Origin: UBA1723 sp018066165
Lineage (GTDB): Bacteria > Bacteroidota > Bacteroidia > Bacteroidales > Paludibacteraceae
Length of the DNA: 23,323 bases
Assembly (NCBI GenBank): GCA_018066165.1
Contig: JAGHRX010000098.1
Span: 1 to 23,323, forward strand
Direction: 5' to 3'
Below the pieces are notes generated by a model that was not told the DNA's origin, searched no databases, and was given only the letters and a program-made list of their open reading frames with translations. Below are positions 1-7,182 of the stretch, in pieces; within the stretch, counting starts at the first letter, position 1, and every line of letters starts with the position of its first letter. The position numbers were made by a program, and so were the translations under genes.

Positions 1-84
1 ATATTAATTTCTCTTCCTGCGATTATTTTTCTAATATCGTAAGAATAGTCGGATATAATGACTCAGATAGGAAAACTTTTGTAG

Positions 85-117
85 AGACGGGGCATGACCC
101 CGTCTATGCTTTTTTTT
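85..117 (+). terminator. Hairpin terminator, first copy of the Rpn-flanking repeat
   Basis: An 8-bp stem AGACGGGG / CCCCGTCT (85-92 with 98-105) encloses loop CATGA. After ATGC it runs into eight T (110-117). This is the form of a rho-independent terminator for a plus-strand gene left of the window. The 25 nt at 81-105 recur identically at 1233-1257, on the other side of the nuclease gene. Confidence 0.7.
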
Positions 118-219
118 GAACGTAAAATTTCCGTAAAATGGTTCATAAAATTTAGATTATGGTTTTCAATTGTTAATGTTTTCCCCGTTTGGGACAACTG
201 CTATATATTCTCCTAAATT

Positions 220-250
220 TTTGTGTTATTGTCAAAAAACATTATCTTCG
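220..250 (+). promoter_or_regulatory. Probable promoter of the Rpn nuclease gene
   Basis: TTTG at 220-223 and TATCTTCG at 243-250 are separated by 19 nt. This matches the Bacteroidota -33/-7 pattern (TTTG, TAnnTTTG) with one mismatch in the -7 element. Transcription would start near 257 and leave a leader of about 54 nt before the ATG at 311. Confidence 0.45.
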
Positions 251-310
251 TAAAAGTTAAAGTTTAGTCAGTACGATTAGACGCAGTATAAATTTATAAT
301 TAATTAAATC

Positions 311-1213
311 ATGGGAAAATACATCGATCTTCGATGTGATTTTGGGTTCAAGTATTGCATGTCAGACCCGATTATCATGAAGTCCTTCTTAAATGCAATT
401 TTAGAAGGCGACGTTGAGACAATCACAGATGTCAAGTTTGAGAACGTGGAGATCCCACGAGAGTTCATCAACCAACGAGGTGTGACGTTCGATCTTCATT
501 GCACCACAGAGAACGGAGACTCAATCCTTATTGAGATGCAGAATTCATGTCAGCCCTTCTTCAAGACAAGGACCAATTATTACGTCTACCGACTTCTCGA
601 CAGCAAGATCGAAAAGGGAGTTGAGTGGAGTAAAATGGAGAAAGACATTGACAGAATCATTGGAATCTTCATTTTAGGAGAGAAAATGGCGGACATCGAC
701 AAGGTGTTGACCTGCACTGCTGAGTGCGACGTCGAAACTGGCGAGATTTTTTGGGACCGACATCGAAAATATTTTTTAACTTTGCCGTTGTTCAAGTTGG
801 ATACCAATAACATCACAACGAAGGACATCTGGATTAACCTCTTCAAAAACTTAGGACGTATGGAAAACATTCATCCATCGGTATATACAAGAGCAGACGA
901 AGGTTTGCTGAGATTGATAGAGAAAGCCAAGGTAGGAGCCTTGTCTAAGGATGATCGTGCGGTGTATGAAGCGAGCCTCAAAAAACTTGCCGACGAGATG
1001 GATATGGAGGAACATGGTTTTAAGAAAGGTGTTAAACAAGGGATTGAAATCGGAGAGAAGCGAGGAATCGAAATCGGTAGAGAAGAAGGTATTGGAATCG
1101 GTAGAGAAGAAGAGAAATTGAAAATTGCACGAAGTCTAAAAAATCAAGGGGTTGACATTTGTACCATTTCTATAGCGAGTGGATTGTCAATAGAAGAGAT
1201 TGAGAAACTTTAG
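311..1213 (+). CDS. Rpn family PD-(D/E)XK nuclease (recombination-promoting nuclease / putative transposase family)
   Basis: 300 aa. It resembles the Rpn/PDDEXK_2 family, whose studied members (E. coli RpnA-E) are DNA endonucleases that promote recA-independent recombination; many are labelled 'transposase' without proof of transposition. The N-terminus has the family opening (YIDLRCDFGFKYCM, residues 4-17). A PD-(D/E)XK-like core follows, with D61 in VTFDLHC and E75/Q77 in ILIEMQ. The C-terminal third is charged and ends in three 8-residue GIxIG repeats (244-267) and a short helical tail (SGLSIEEIEKL) that is usual in Bacteroidota members. The length is normal for the family and the frame is intact. 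No neighbour is shared; identical terminator hairpins lie on both sides, which suggests a self-contained unit. The nuclease assignment comes from family resemblance; its biological role here is inferred. Confidence 0.88.
   Translation: MGKYIDLRCDFGFKYCMSDPIIMKSFLNAILEGDVETITDVKFENVEIPREFINQRGVTFDLHCTTENGDSILIEMQNSCQPFFKTRTNYYVYRLLDSKIEKGVEWSKMEKDIDRIIGIFILGEKMADIDKVLTCTAECDVETGEIFWDRHRKYFLTLPLFKLDTNNITTKDIWINLFKNLGRMENIHPSVYTRADEGLLRLIEKAKVGALSKDDRAVYEASLKKLADEMDMEEHGFKKGVKQGIEIGEKRGIEIGREEGIGIGREEEKLKIARSLKNQGVDICTISIASGLSIEEIEKL
1040..1111 (+). repeat. Three 24-bp in-frame tandem repeats inside the Rpn gene
   Basis: Units start at 1040, 1064 and 1088. Each encodes G-I-(E/G)-I-G followed by three charged residues. 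Units two and three share the end ATCGGTAGAGAAGAA. The period is a multiple of three, so slippage would change the number of repeats without breaking the frame. Such C-terminal GIxIG repeats vary in number among Rpn-family proteins. Confidence 0.8.
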
Positions 1214-1236
1214 TGATTTTCTAATCACACACGTAG

Positions 1237-1263
1237 AGACGGGGCATGACCCCGTCTTTTTTT
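1237..1263 (+). terminator. Hairpin terminator after the Rpn gene, second copy of the flanking repeat
   Basis: An 8-bp stem AGACGGGG / CCCCGTCT (1237-1244 with 1250-1257) with loop CATGA is followed directly by a run of T (1257-1263). It starts 23 nt after the stop codon, as expected for the terminator of the nuclease gene. It is identical over 25 nt to the hairpin at 81-105. Confidence 0.85.
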
Positions 1264-1281
1264 GTTGTTTGCCCATTACAT

Positions 1282-1295
1282 CCCCCTTTAGGGGG
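1282..1295. repeat. Small CCCCC-TTTA-GGGGG hairpin in the gap after the Rpn gene
   Basis: A 5-bp G/C stem with a TTTA loop is not followed by a T run, so it is not a terminator. It sits between the Rpn terminator and the truncated T9SS gene, where a recombination boundary is suspected. It may be a remnant of an intergenic repeat. Confidence 0.4.
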
Positions 1296-1368
1296 TGGTG
1301 GCTCCGAAAATCTAATCATACTTATGGAAAATCTTATCCTTGCGAAAATCACGCAAATTGTGTCATAG

Positions 1369-1710
1369 TGGCAAAATAATAAAAATGGCAATATCGCATT
1401 TGATTACAACAGCGGAGAAACCAAGGATTTCGGAAGCCTCTCAAACACACAGAAGATTGTCTTCTCCGACGGTGTGCTTACCAAGGTAGATGATCAGTCA
1501 TCCGACGTAATGGTTCAGGTTTATCCTAACCCAACTGCTGAGTCTATCAGCATTGTAGGCAAAAAAGACGGTGAATTCGTCAAAATCTACAATATGTTGG
1601 GAACACTTGTGCTTTATAGCCAGGAATCTGAAATTAGTGTAAGTTCACTTGCCGACGGATCGTATATCGTCGTCGTAGGAAATTCTATCATCAAACTTAT
1701 TAAGAAATAA
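1369..1710 (+). pseudogene. 3' remnant of a secreted protein gene with a T9SS C-terminal sorting domain
   Basis: An open frame without a credible start runs from just after a TAG (1366-1368) to the TAA at 1708-1710. First comes a KNGNIAFDY...KIVFSDG module (about 1381-1473), which resembles the N-terminal module of the esterase next door. A Por-type sorting tail follows: VQVYPNPT at about 1513, an IYNMLG middle and a SLADGSYIVVV end. Such tails send proteins through the type IX system to the cell surface. No catalytic domain lies between the two modules, and no signal peptide is present. In the same frame an ATG at 1324 gives 14 residues before the TAG, but they do not look like a signal peptide. 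A GTG at 1474 could start a 78-aa product, which would lack any export signal. I read this as a gene that lost its 5' part. The alternative is a small protein with a start I cannot see. Confidence 0.6.
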
Positions 1711-1712
1711 TT

Positions 1713-2732
1713 ATGAAGAAAAGTATACTTTCTACAGCATTGTTGGCTTGCAGCCTATTTGCCAATGCACAACTATATATCTACAAGAATGGTGAGCTTC
1801 GTTACTCTATGGACGAGACGCCAGATAGTATTGTATTCCACGCTCCAGCAGTAAACGAGGGGCAGGGTAGTATCGATCCACCAGTTGAGGAGAAAATCCC
1901 ATACAACTACAATGCTAACTTGCAGTATCATGCCGCACCAAACAACTACCTGAACAATTGTCAACAGGCAGGTAAGGTGACTACTGAGTATTACAACGGT
2001 ATCCGTGGTAATAAGACTTTGAAGGTGTATACTCCATATGGTTACGATGAGAACAAGAAGTATAACATCCTTTATTTGATGCATGGTGGTGGCGAGAATG
2101 AGAATACAATCTTCGGAAGTGATGTAATGCTTCAGAATATCCTCGACCACATGATCATGAATGGCGAATTGGAACCGATGATTGTGGTTACTCCTACTTT
2201 CAATGGAACTGGTAGTGAGGCCCAGAACTTCTGGGAGGAGCTTCGCAAGAGTGTGATTCCATTCGTTGAGGGCAAGTATTCTACATACGCAGAGTCCACT
2301 TCAGATGCTGATATCAAGGCATCGCGTCGACACAGAGCATACGGAGGATTCTCAATGGGTTGTGTGTCGACATGGAATGTATTCTTGTACTGCTTGGATT
2401 ATGTGGCTTATTTCATGCCGTTGAGTGGCGATCTATGGTGCAACGGATGTAATTCAGGTCAGGATAAGGCGCGCAACGTCGACGCTGCAATCGCTCAATC
2501 AGGTTTGACACAGCGCGATTATTTCATCTTCGCTGCAACAGGATCTGATGATATTGCATATCCAAACGAGAATCCACAAATTGAGGCTATGAAGAATAGC
2601 AGCAATTTCGTCTACACATCTGATTTCTCCAAAGGAAATCTTTACTTCATGGTTGCTCCTGGTTTGACTCACTGGTGGGGATATGTAAGACACTATGTGT
2701 ATGACGGACTTCCATACTTCTTCCACGAGTAG
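1713..2732 (+). CDS. Secreted feruloyl-esterase-like enzyme (CE1 / esterase D alpha-beta hydrolase)
   Basis: 339 aa with a signal peptide (MKKSILSTALLACSLFANA, residues 1-19). A short module (YIYKNGELRYSMDETPDSIVFH, about 22-43) of a kind common in Bacteroidales secreted proteins comes next, then a linker and an esterase D-type domain from about residue 85. The hydrolase shows the oxyanion-side HGGGE (124-128), the nucleophile elbow GFSMG with Ser214, a likely acid around TGSDD (277-280) and the catalytic His320 in GLTHWW. This arrangement matches CE1 feruloyl or acetyl-xylan esterases such as those linked to XynY/XynZ. These free ferulate or acetate from arabinoxylan. There is no carbohydrate-binding module and no T9SS tail, so the periplasm or simple secretion is more likely than surface anchoring. 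It starts 2 nt after the T9SS remnant, so it probably used that gene's promoter. The exact substrate is inferred. Confidence 0.85.
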   Translation: MKKSILSTALLACSLFANAQLYIYKNGELRYSMDETPDSIVFHAPAVNEGQGSIDPPVEEKIPYNYNANLQYHAAPNNYLNNCQQAGKVTTEYYNGIRGNKTLKVYTPYGYDENKKYNILYLMHGGGENENTIFGSDVMLQNILDHMIMNGELEPMIVVTPTFNGTGSEAQNFWEELRKSVIPFVEGKYSTYAESTSDADIKASRRHRAYGGFSMGCVSTWNVFLYCLDYVAYFMPLSGDLWCNGCNSGQDKARNVDAAIAQSGLTQRDYFIFAATGSDDIAYPNENPQIEAMKNSSNFVYTSDFSKGNLYFMVAPGLTHWWGYVRHYVYDGLPYFFHE

Positions 2733-2756
2733 TATATAATACCCTATTATATTGCT

Positions 2757-2791
2757 AATCCGCGTCGCCAATAATGGAGACGCGGATTTTT
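2757..2791 (+). terminator. Terminator after the esterase gene
   Basis: A 10-bp stem AATCCGCGTC / GACGCGGATT (2757-2766 with 2779-2788) has a 12-nt loop and ends in TTTTT. It lies 24 nt after the esterase stop and in the gap between convergent genes. Read on the minus strand, the stem is not followed by a good T run, so it is a weaker terminator for the lipoprotein gene. Confidence 0.75.
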
Positions 2792-2813
2792 ACCGTTATA
2801 AAACGCATTAAAC

Positions 2814-3851
2814 TCACATCCTCACCTCCCTCTCTACCGAATCCTTTAGCACAAATTTTCCGCCTTTCAGTTCGTATCTTTCGTAGGTGTATGTCTTGAA
2901 ACGATTTTCCTTTTTGGTGGAGTTGTTCATCTCGATATAGCCTTTGGGGTGAATGACTATGACCTCTCCCTTATCGGACACAGAGATTTCCGGATTGCCT
3001 TCCTCATCCAAGTCCTCGACCACAAAGTCGCCACCTTCATAATACGCCACAGGATCCGCCTCCCAAGGATCAAACGGAAGTGTGCATCCTCCAGATCTAA
3101 AACTCATCTTATCAACAAGACTGAAATCCTTGTCCATAGAGGCTACGAAGAACGACCTTTCACAGTCCGTCATATCCGAACATGTCACCACATAGAACGA
3201 ATCCACCCTGGCAATGCTCGTAAAGAAAAACTGAATTCCGTAAAGAGACGGCAAAGTACGAAGATCAGAGTCATCATGATGATCGTCATAATAGACACCG
3301 AACACCTTGTTCTCATAGACACCGAAAGCCCTCTGCTTCTCGTTCAATTCATCTGAATAGAATCCCATGTAACACCCGTTCGACATTCGCCTGCTAAGAT
3401 AGTCAAAGTAAGCCTCCGTAGAGATCCTTCTAAGGCTGTCTCGGTAGTATATTGCGGCACACCATTCCATGTCTCCATGCAGAGTCTTGTCTTTGTACGA
3501 GAGTCCGTAGAAATCGCAGTACCTGTCCGCCCTCTGCTCCTCGCTCATGTCAGCGGGTTCGTCTGGGAAAGCTTCAAACTTGTCACCTCTTATGGAAAGG
3601 CGCAAGCTGTCCTGAATAGCCATGGCAGTCAATATTTTCGCCCTGTCTGCGCTGTCAGACTGTTCCTGGAGCAAGTTGTCCTGCGTAGCCTTGACCATTT
3701 CTTCCTCGACACTTGCTTTCACCGAGTCCGAATAGTCGTACGTCGCCGAGTCCGAATAGTCGTACGTCTCAGCTCCCTCATTTGTCTGTGTGAAGCTGCA
3801 CGAAGCCATGAATGGAAGCATGGCGAACATGTATCTTGATATTGTTCTCAT
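2814..3851 (-). CDS. Lipoprotein of unknown function, last gene of the MacAB-TolC-type operon
   Basis: 345 aa that I do not recognise. The N-terminus (MRTISRYMFAMLPFMASC) is a short lipoprotein signal with a plausible lipobox and Cys18 as the lipidated residue. After it comes an acidic stretch with a duplicated YDYSDS motif (about 30-43), then charged helical sequence to about residue 90. The remainder (about 110-345) is a mixed soluble domain rich in Tyr and Asp, with a repeated pattern of short beta-like segments. It ends in FVLKDSVEREVRM. It lies 57 nt downstream of the permease gene in the same direction and so may be an accessory factor of the transporter or an unrelated passenger. Export and lipidation are supported by sequence; function is unknown. 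Confidence 0.8.
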   Translation of the reverse strand: MRTISRYMFAMLPFMASCSFTQTNEGAETYDYSDSATYDYSDSVKASVEEEMVKATQDNLLQEQSDSADRAKILTAMAIQDSLRLSIRGDKFEAFPDEPADMSEEQRADRYCDFYGLSYKDKTLHGDMEWCAAIYYRDSLRRISTEAYFDYLSRRMSNGCYMGFYSDELNEKQRAFGVYENKVFGVYYDDHHDDSDLRTLPSLYGIQFFFTSIARVDSFYVVTCSDMTDCERSFFVASMDKDFSLVDKMSFRSGGCTLPFDPWEADPVAYYEGGDFVVEDLDEEGNPEISVSDKGEVIVIHPKGYIEMNNSTKKENRFKTYTYERYELKGGKFVLKDSVEREVRM

Positions 3852-3908
3852 ATTGCTGTCATTTCCTAAAGTAGGTTGAGAAATTCAGCATTTATAATTC
3901 AGCATTTT

Positions 3909-5129
3909 TTACTCGTATCTCAACGCTGTAATCGGATCCAATTTGGCTGCTTTCTTTGCAGGCAACCATCCGAAGAAGATTCCGATGAAGGCACTCACGA
4001 AGAATGCCATAAATACTGCTCCTACACTCACCACAAATGGTGCTCCCATCACTTGGGCTATGACGTAGGAGGCTATAATGCCAACGAAGATTCCGATTAT
4101 TCCTCCAATCACACTCAACATACCGCTCTCGATAAGGAATTGCCATAGCACGTCTTTGGCTTTGGCTCCGATTGCCATACGTAATCCAATCTCTTTTGTA
4201 CGCTCAGTGACAGTCACATACATGATGTTCATGATTCCGATACCTCCTACGATAAGGGAGATGATGGCTGTGGCTGTTAGTAGCGACGCGATTGTGCCGA
4301 CTACGTTGGACATCATTTCCAACATCTCTGCCTGTGTGCGTACCTCAAAGTCGTTGTTGGCGCTTGGAGCAAGTCCGTGTGTTGTGCGTAGAATTTTCTC
4401 AATCTCTTCTGTCGCAAGCTGGCACACATCTTCGTTCTTTGCCGAGGCATAGATCATATTAAGATGGTTCTGCGCCAAGATTCGTTTCTGTACCGTCGTA
4501 TACGGAGCGATAAGAATATCATCCTGGTCCTGGCCCATACTATTCTGTCCTTTCTCTTCAAGCACTCCGATAACTTTCATCGGCGTCTTTCCAAATCGGA
4601 TCTCTTTGCCAATCGGATTCTCTCCCTCATCAAACAGATTGTCGACGATGGTTTTTCCAATCAAGCAGACTTTTGCGTATGAGGCTATATCCTGCTGTGT
4701 GAAATTCGTTCCGTAGGCGATCTCATACTTCTTGATGGCAAGATACTTCGGACTGCCTCCTTGCATCTGTCCTGGCCAGTTTTTTGAGCCATTTACGAGC
4801 TGTGCAGAAGCGTTCACCGATGGCGACACTGCCTCTACATAGATTGCCTGTGATTTTATCGCCTCGACGTCGGCTATCTTAAGCGACTGTGAGTTGGCAT
4901 TACCAAGGTTCACACCGCCTCCACGCTGATGAGCGCGCATCACCATGATAAGGTTTGTTCCCATCGACGAGATATTCTCCTCGATCTGCGCCTGTGAACT
5001 CTGTCCCATGTTGACCATGGCGATCACGGAGGCGATACCGATGATGATTCCGAGCATTGTGAGCAGGGCTCTCGTAGTGTTGCGGAGCAAAGCCGTGTAT
5101 GCGATTTTTATTAGATTCGAGAAATTCAT
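3909..5129 (-). CDS. MacB/FtsX-like ABC transporter permease
   Basis: 406 aa. The order is an N-terminal cytoplasmic stub, TM1 (about 22-42, LTMLGIIIGIASVIAMV), a periplasmic MacB-type core domain (about 43-275) and three more membrane segments (about 280-303, 336-358, 366-390). The FtsX signature around ERTKEIGLRMAIGA (309-322) and the common family ending LDPITALRYE are present. MacB-type permeases do not move substrate through the membrane in the usual way. They are mechanotransmitters that drive periplasmic substrates out through a TolC channel. In E. coli the ATPase and permease are one protein; here they are separate genes 15 nt apart, which is usual in Bacteroidota. A Lol-type lipoprotein-release role is the main alternative but is made unlikely by the adjacent adaptor and TolC genes. 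Confidence 0.93.
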   Translation of the reverse strand: MNFSNLIKIAYTALLRNTTRALLTMLGIIIGIASVIAMVNMGQSSQAQIEENISSMGTNLIMVMRAHQRGGGVNLGNANSQSLKIADVEAIKSQAIYVEAVSPSVNASAQLVNGSKNWPGQMQGGSPKYLAIKKYEIAYGTNFTQQDIASYAKVCLIGKTIVDNLFDEGENPIGKEIRFGKTPMKVIGVLEEKGQNSMGQDQDDILIAPYTTVQKRILAQNHLNMIYASAKNEDVCQLATEEIEKILRTTHGLAPSANNDFEVRTQAEMLEMMSNVVGTIASLLTATAIISLIVGGIGIMNIMYVTVTERTKEIGLRMAIGAKAKDVLWQFLIESGMLSVIGGIIGIFVGIIASYVIAQVMGAPFVVSVGAVFMAFFVSAFIGIFFGWLPAKKAAKLDPITALRYE

Positions 5130-5144
5130 AGTGTCGTCTAAATA

Positions 5145-5888
5145 TTAATAGTCGTCGCTTGCAGGAAGTGCGTCAAGGGCTGCCTGAGCACTCTGTGTAT
5201 TCACTGGTTCATCCTTAGTCACTCTACCGTCGCGAAGCATCACTACTCTTGATGTGAATGCGGCAATGTCCGGTTCGTGAGTTACGAATGCGATGGTCTT
5301 TCCTGCTTCGTTAAGTCGCTGGAAAAGACTCATGATTTCGTAAGATGTACGGGTGTCAAGGTTTCCAGTCGCCTCGTCGGCAAGAATGATCACGGGGTCG
5401 TTGACGATAGCTCGCGCGATTGCCACACGTTGCTGCTGTCCACCTGACATCTGGTTGGGAAGGTGATACATTCTCTCCTCCAAACCTACAAGTCGAAGAG
5501 CCTCTTCTGCTCTCTCCCTGCGTTCTTTGGCGTTGACGTCGGGGTTGTAGAGCAATGGTAGCTCCACCTGTTCGATGGCGGCGGTACGTGGAAGAAGATT
5601 GTAGCTCTGGAAAACGAAGCCAATCTTCTTGTTGCGGATCTCCGACAATTTGTCGTTGGAGAATTTCGACACTTCGATGTCGTCGATATAGTATTCTCCC
5701 GACGTAGGTTTGTCCAAGCAACCAAGGATATTCAGCATCGTACTCTTTCCGCTTCCGCTGGTTCCCATGATTGCCACAAACTCACCTGCTTTGATGTCGA
5801 ACGACACTCCACGCAAAGCTCGCACCGTCTCACTTCCGACGATGAAATTACGCTTTAAGTCGTTTATTCTGATTATGGAATCTGCCAT
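5145..5888 (-). CDS. MacB-like ABC transporter ATP-binding protein
   Basis: 247 aa, a complete nucleotide-binding domain. It has Walker A GTSGSGKST (42-50), Q-loop Gln94 (FVFQSYNLLP), signature MSGGQQQR (147-154), Walker B VIILADE (166-172) with catalytic Glu172, and the switch His204 (FVTHEPD). It belongs to the MacB/LolD/FtsE group. It would power the permease encoded immediately downstream. The gene starts 4 nt after the adaptor stop and lies 15 nt before the permease start, so translation is probably coupled. A 20-residue acidic/alanine-rich tail (NTQSAQAALDALPASDDY) extends beyond the domain and is not conserved in the family as far as I know. The substrate of the transporter cannot be read from the sequence. 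Confidence 0.95.
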   Translation of the reverse strand: MADSIIRINDLKRNFIVGSETVRALRGVSFDIKAGEFVAIMGTSGSGKSTMLNILGCLDKPTSGEYYIDDIEVSKFSNDKLSEIRNKKIGFVFQSYNLLPRTAAIEQVELPLLYNPDVNAKERRERAEEALRLVGLEERMYHLPNQMSGGQQQRVAIARAIVNDPVIILADEATGNLDTRTSYEIMSLFQRLNEAGKTIAFVTHEPDIAAFTSRVVMLRDGRVTKDEPVNTQSAQAALDALPASDDY

Positions 5889-5892
5889 ACTC

Positions 5893-7164
5893 TTATTTCA
5901 TCATTTTTCTACTACCGCGTGGAGGCTGAGGAGCCAATGGGTTGTTGGATGGACCACCCTTTGCCTTCTTCACTTTCTCGCCTACCTGTGCTGAGATCAC
6001 TACTGTATCTCCCACTGCAAGTCCCTCTTTTACGATTGCGTTAACTCCGTCGTTCACACCTGTCTCGATGAAACGTGGTCTGATTGAGTTGCCGTTCTTG
6101 ATCCAGACTTTCTGTCCGTTCTGACGCATTGCCTCTCTCTTCTCACGGCTTGGACGCTCGCCCTTCTCGCCGTCGACACCTTCTGAGTGTCTGCCTTCTC
6201 TACCTTCTCTCATGCCATCTTTTGATGGACGCTCTGGCTTGTCAAGTGAAGCAAGCACCTCCTCTGATGGGTTGAATGCCATAGCTGCCACAGGTACAAG
6301 TTTGCCCTGCTGCAAATCTGTGAAGATAGTGACGCTGGCTGTCATACCAGGGAACAGTTTCTCCTCTGGATTCTCTGCCTTTACTACAACTGTATAAGTA
6401 ACGACGTTGCTTGTCACCTTTGGCTCAAGACGGATCTCCTTAACCTCACCGTTGAATGTCTCACCCATGTAAGAGTCTACTGTAAACTCAACCTTCTGGC
6501 CAACCTTGACCTGGCCTATGTCAGCCTCATCGATATTAGCCTCCACTGTCATGCTCTTAAGGTCTTTGGCGATGACGAACAATGTAGGAGTTGAGAATGA
6601 AGACGCTACTGTCTGTCCCTGCTCAACCTGCTTAGCAAGAATCACACCGTCGATTGGCGACGTGATGACTGCGTATCCAAGGTTCACCTGAGCCTCACGC
6701 ACATTAGTGTTGGCGTTGTTCAATGTGTTCTGAGCCTGGATGTAAGTGTTAGTTGCCTCGTCGTACGACTGCTGAGTGGCTGCACCTGCCTCGAACAATG
6801 CCTTTGTACGGTTGTAGTTCTGTGTGGCAAGGTTCAATGTGCTCTCTGCGCTCGACTTTTGTGATTTAGCCTGCGACAGACGCTCAAGCAATGTCGACTT
6901 GTCCAATTCAGCCAACACCTGACCTTTTTTTACCTTTGAATTGTAAGTCACGTAAAGTTTCTCCACTTTACCTGACACTTGTGTACCGACTTCCACTTTA
7001 TCTGCGGGCTGCAAATAACCAGTGGCTGATACCGATTTGGAAATCGAACCTTCCTCGATCACTTGGGTCTTGAAAGTGACCTCTTTCTTCGACGGCCACA
7101 AGAAGTATAGCAATAATCCTACGACTACCGCTATCGCTATGCCTATGCCAATTTTCTTTGCCAT
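5893..7164 (-). CDS. MacA-like periplasmic adaptor (membrane fusion protein, HlyD/RND-MFP type)
   Basis: 423 aa. An N-terminal membrane anchor (about 5-23) is followed by the first half of a lipoyl domain (GTQVSGKVEKLYV, 60-72). A helical hairpin (about 85-160) rich in Gln, Asn and Ala carries the usual adaptor pattern (AQNTLNNANTNVREAQVNLGYAVITSP). The second lipoyl half (IDGVILAKQVEQGQTV) and beta-barrel and membrane-proximal domains follow to the end. Such proteins bridge the inner-membrane MacB-type transporter and the outer-membrane TolC channel. Unusual is a highly charged Arg/Lys/Glu/Gly-rich segment at about 309-350, between the beta-barrel and membrane-proximal parts. The tail is basic and proline-rich. 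It is the second gene of the operon, 18 nt after the TolC gene. Confidence 0.94.
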   Translation of the reverse strand: MAKKIGIGIAIAVVVGLLLYFLWPSKKEVTFKTQVIEEGSISKSVSATGYLQPADKVEVGTQVSGKVEKLYVTYNSKVKKGQVLAELDKSTLLERLSQAKSQKSSAESTLNLATQNYNRTKALFEAGAATQQSYDEATNTYIQAQNTLNNANTNVREAQVNLGYAVITSPIDGVILAKQVEQGQTVASSFSTPTLFVIAKDLKSMTVEANIDEADIGQVKVGQKVEFTVDSYMGETFNGEVKEIRLEPKVTSNVVTYTVVVKAENPEEKLFPGMTASVTIFTDLQQGKLVPVAAMAFNPSEEVLASLDKPERPSKDGMREGREGRHSEGVDGEKGERPSREKREAMRQNGQKVWIKNGNSIRPRFIETGVNDGVNAIVKEGLAVGDTVVISAQVGEKVKKAKGGPSNNPLAPQPPRGSRKMMK

Positions 7165-7182
7165 TGTATTTTGTTTTATTTT

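Larger units (their letters stand above)
1..310. other. Gene-free stretch before the Rpn gene
   Basis: No convincing coding frame is visible. The stretch holds one terminator-like hairpin (85-117) and a probable promoter for the downstream nuclease gene (220-250). The hairpin may close a gene that lies left of the window. The rest is A/T-rich with no repeat I can place. Confidence 0.6.

Noticed and set aside
586..1039. Minus-strand open frames opposite the Rpn gene (94 and 62 aa)
   Set aside because: They are antisense shadows of a well-supported nuclease gene, with no family resemblance, ribosome site or promoter.
311..1213. Reading the Rpn gene as an active insertion sequence
   Set aside because: There are no terminal inverted repeats or target duplications beyond the terminator-shaped direct repeats. 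The family is not shown to transpose by itself.
1474..1710. A 78-aa protein starting at GTG 1474
   Set aside because: The open frame extends upstream to 1369 with matching secreted-protein sequence, and the short product would carry a sorting tail without a signal peptide. A truncated gene fits better.
5356..5725. Open frames of 121 and 79 aa overlapping the ATPase gene
   Set aside because: They are other-frame shadows of the MacB-like ATPase, which has all its motifs in the main frame.
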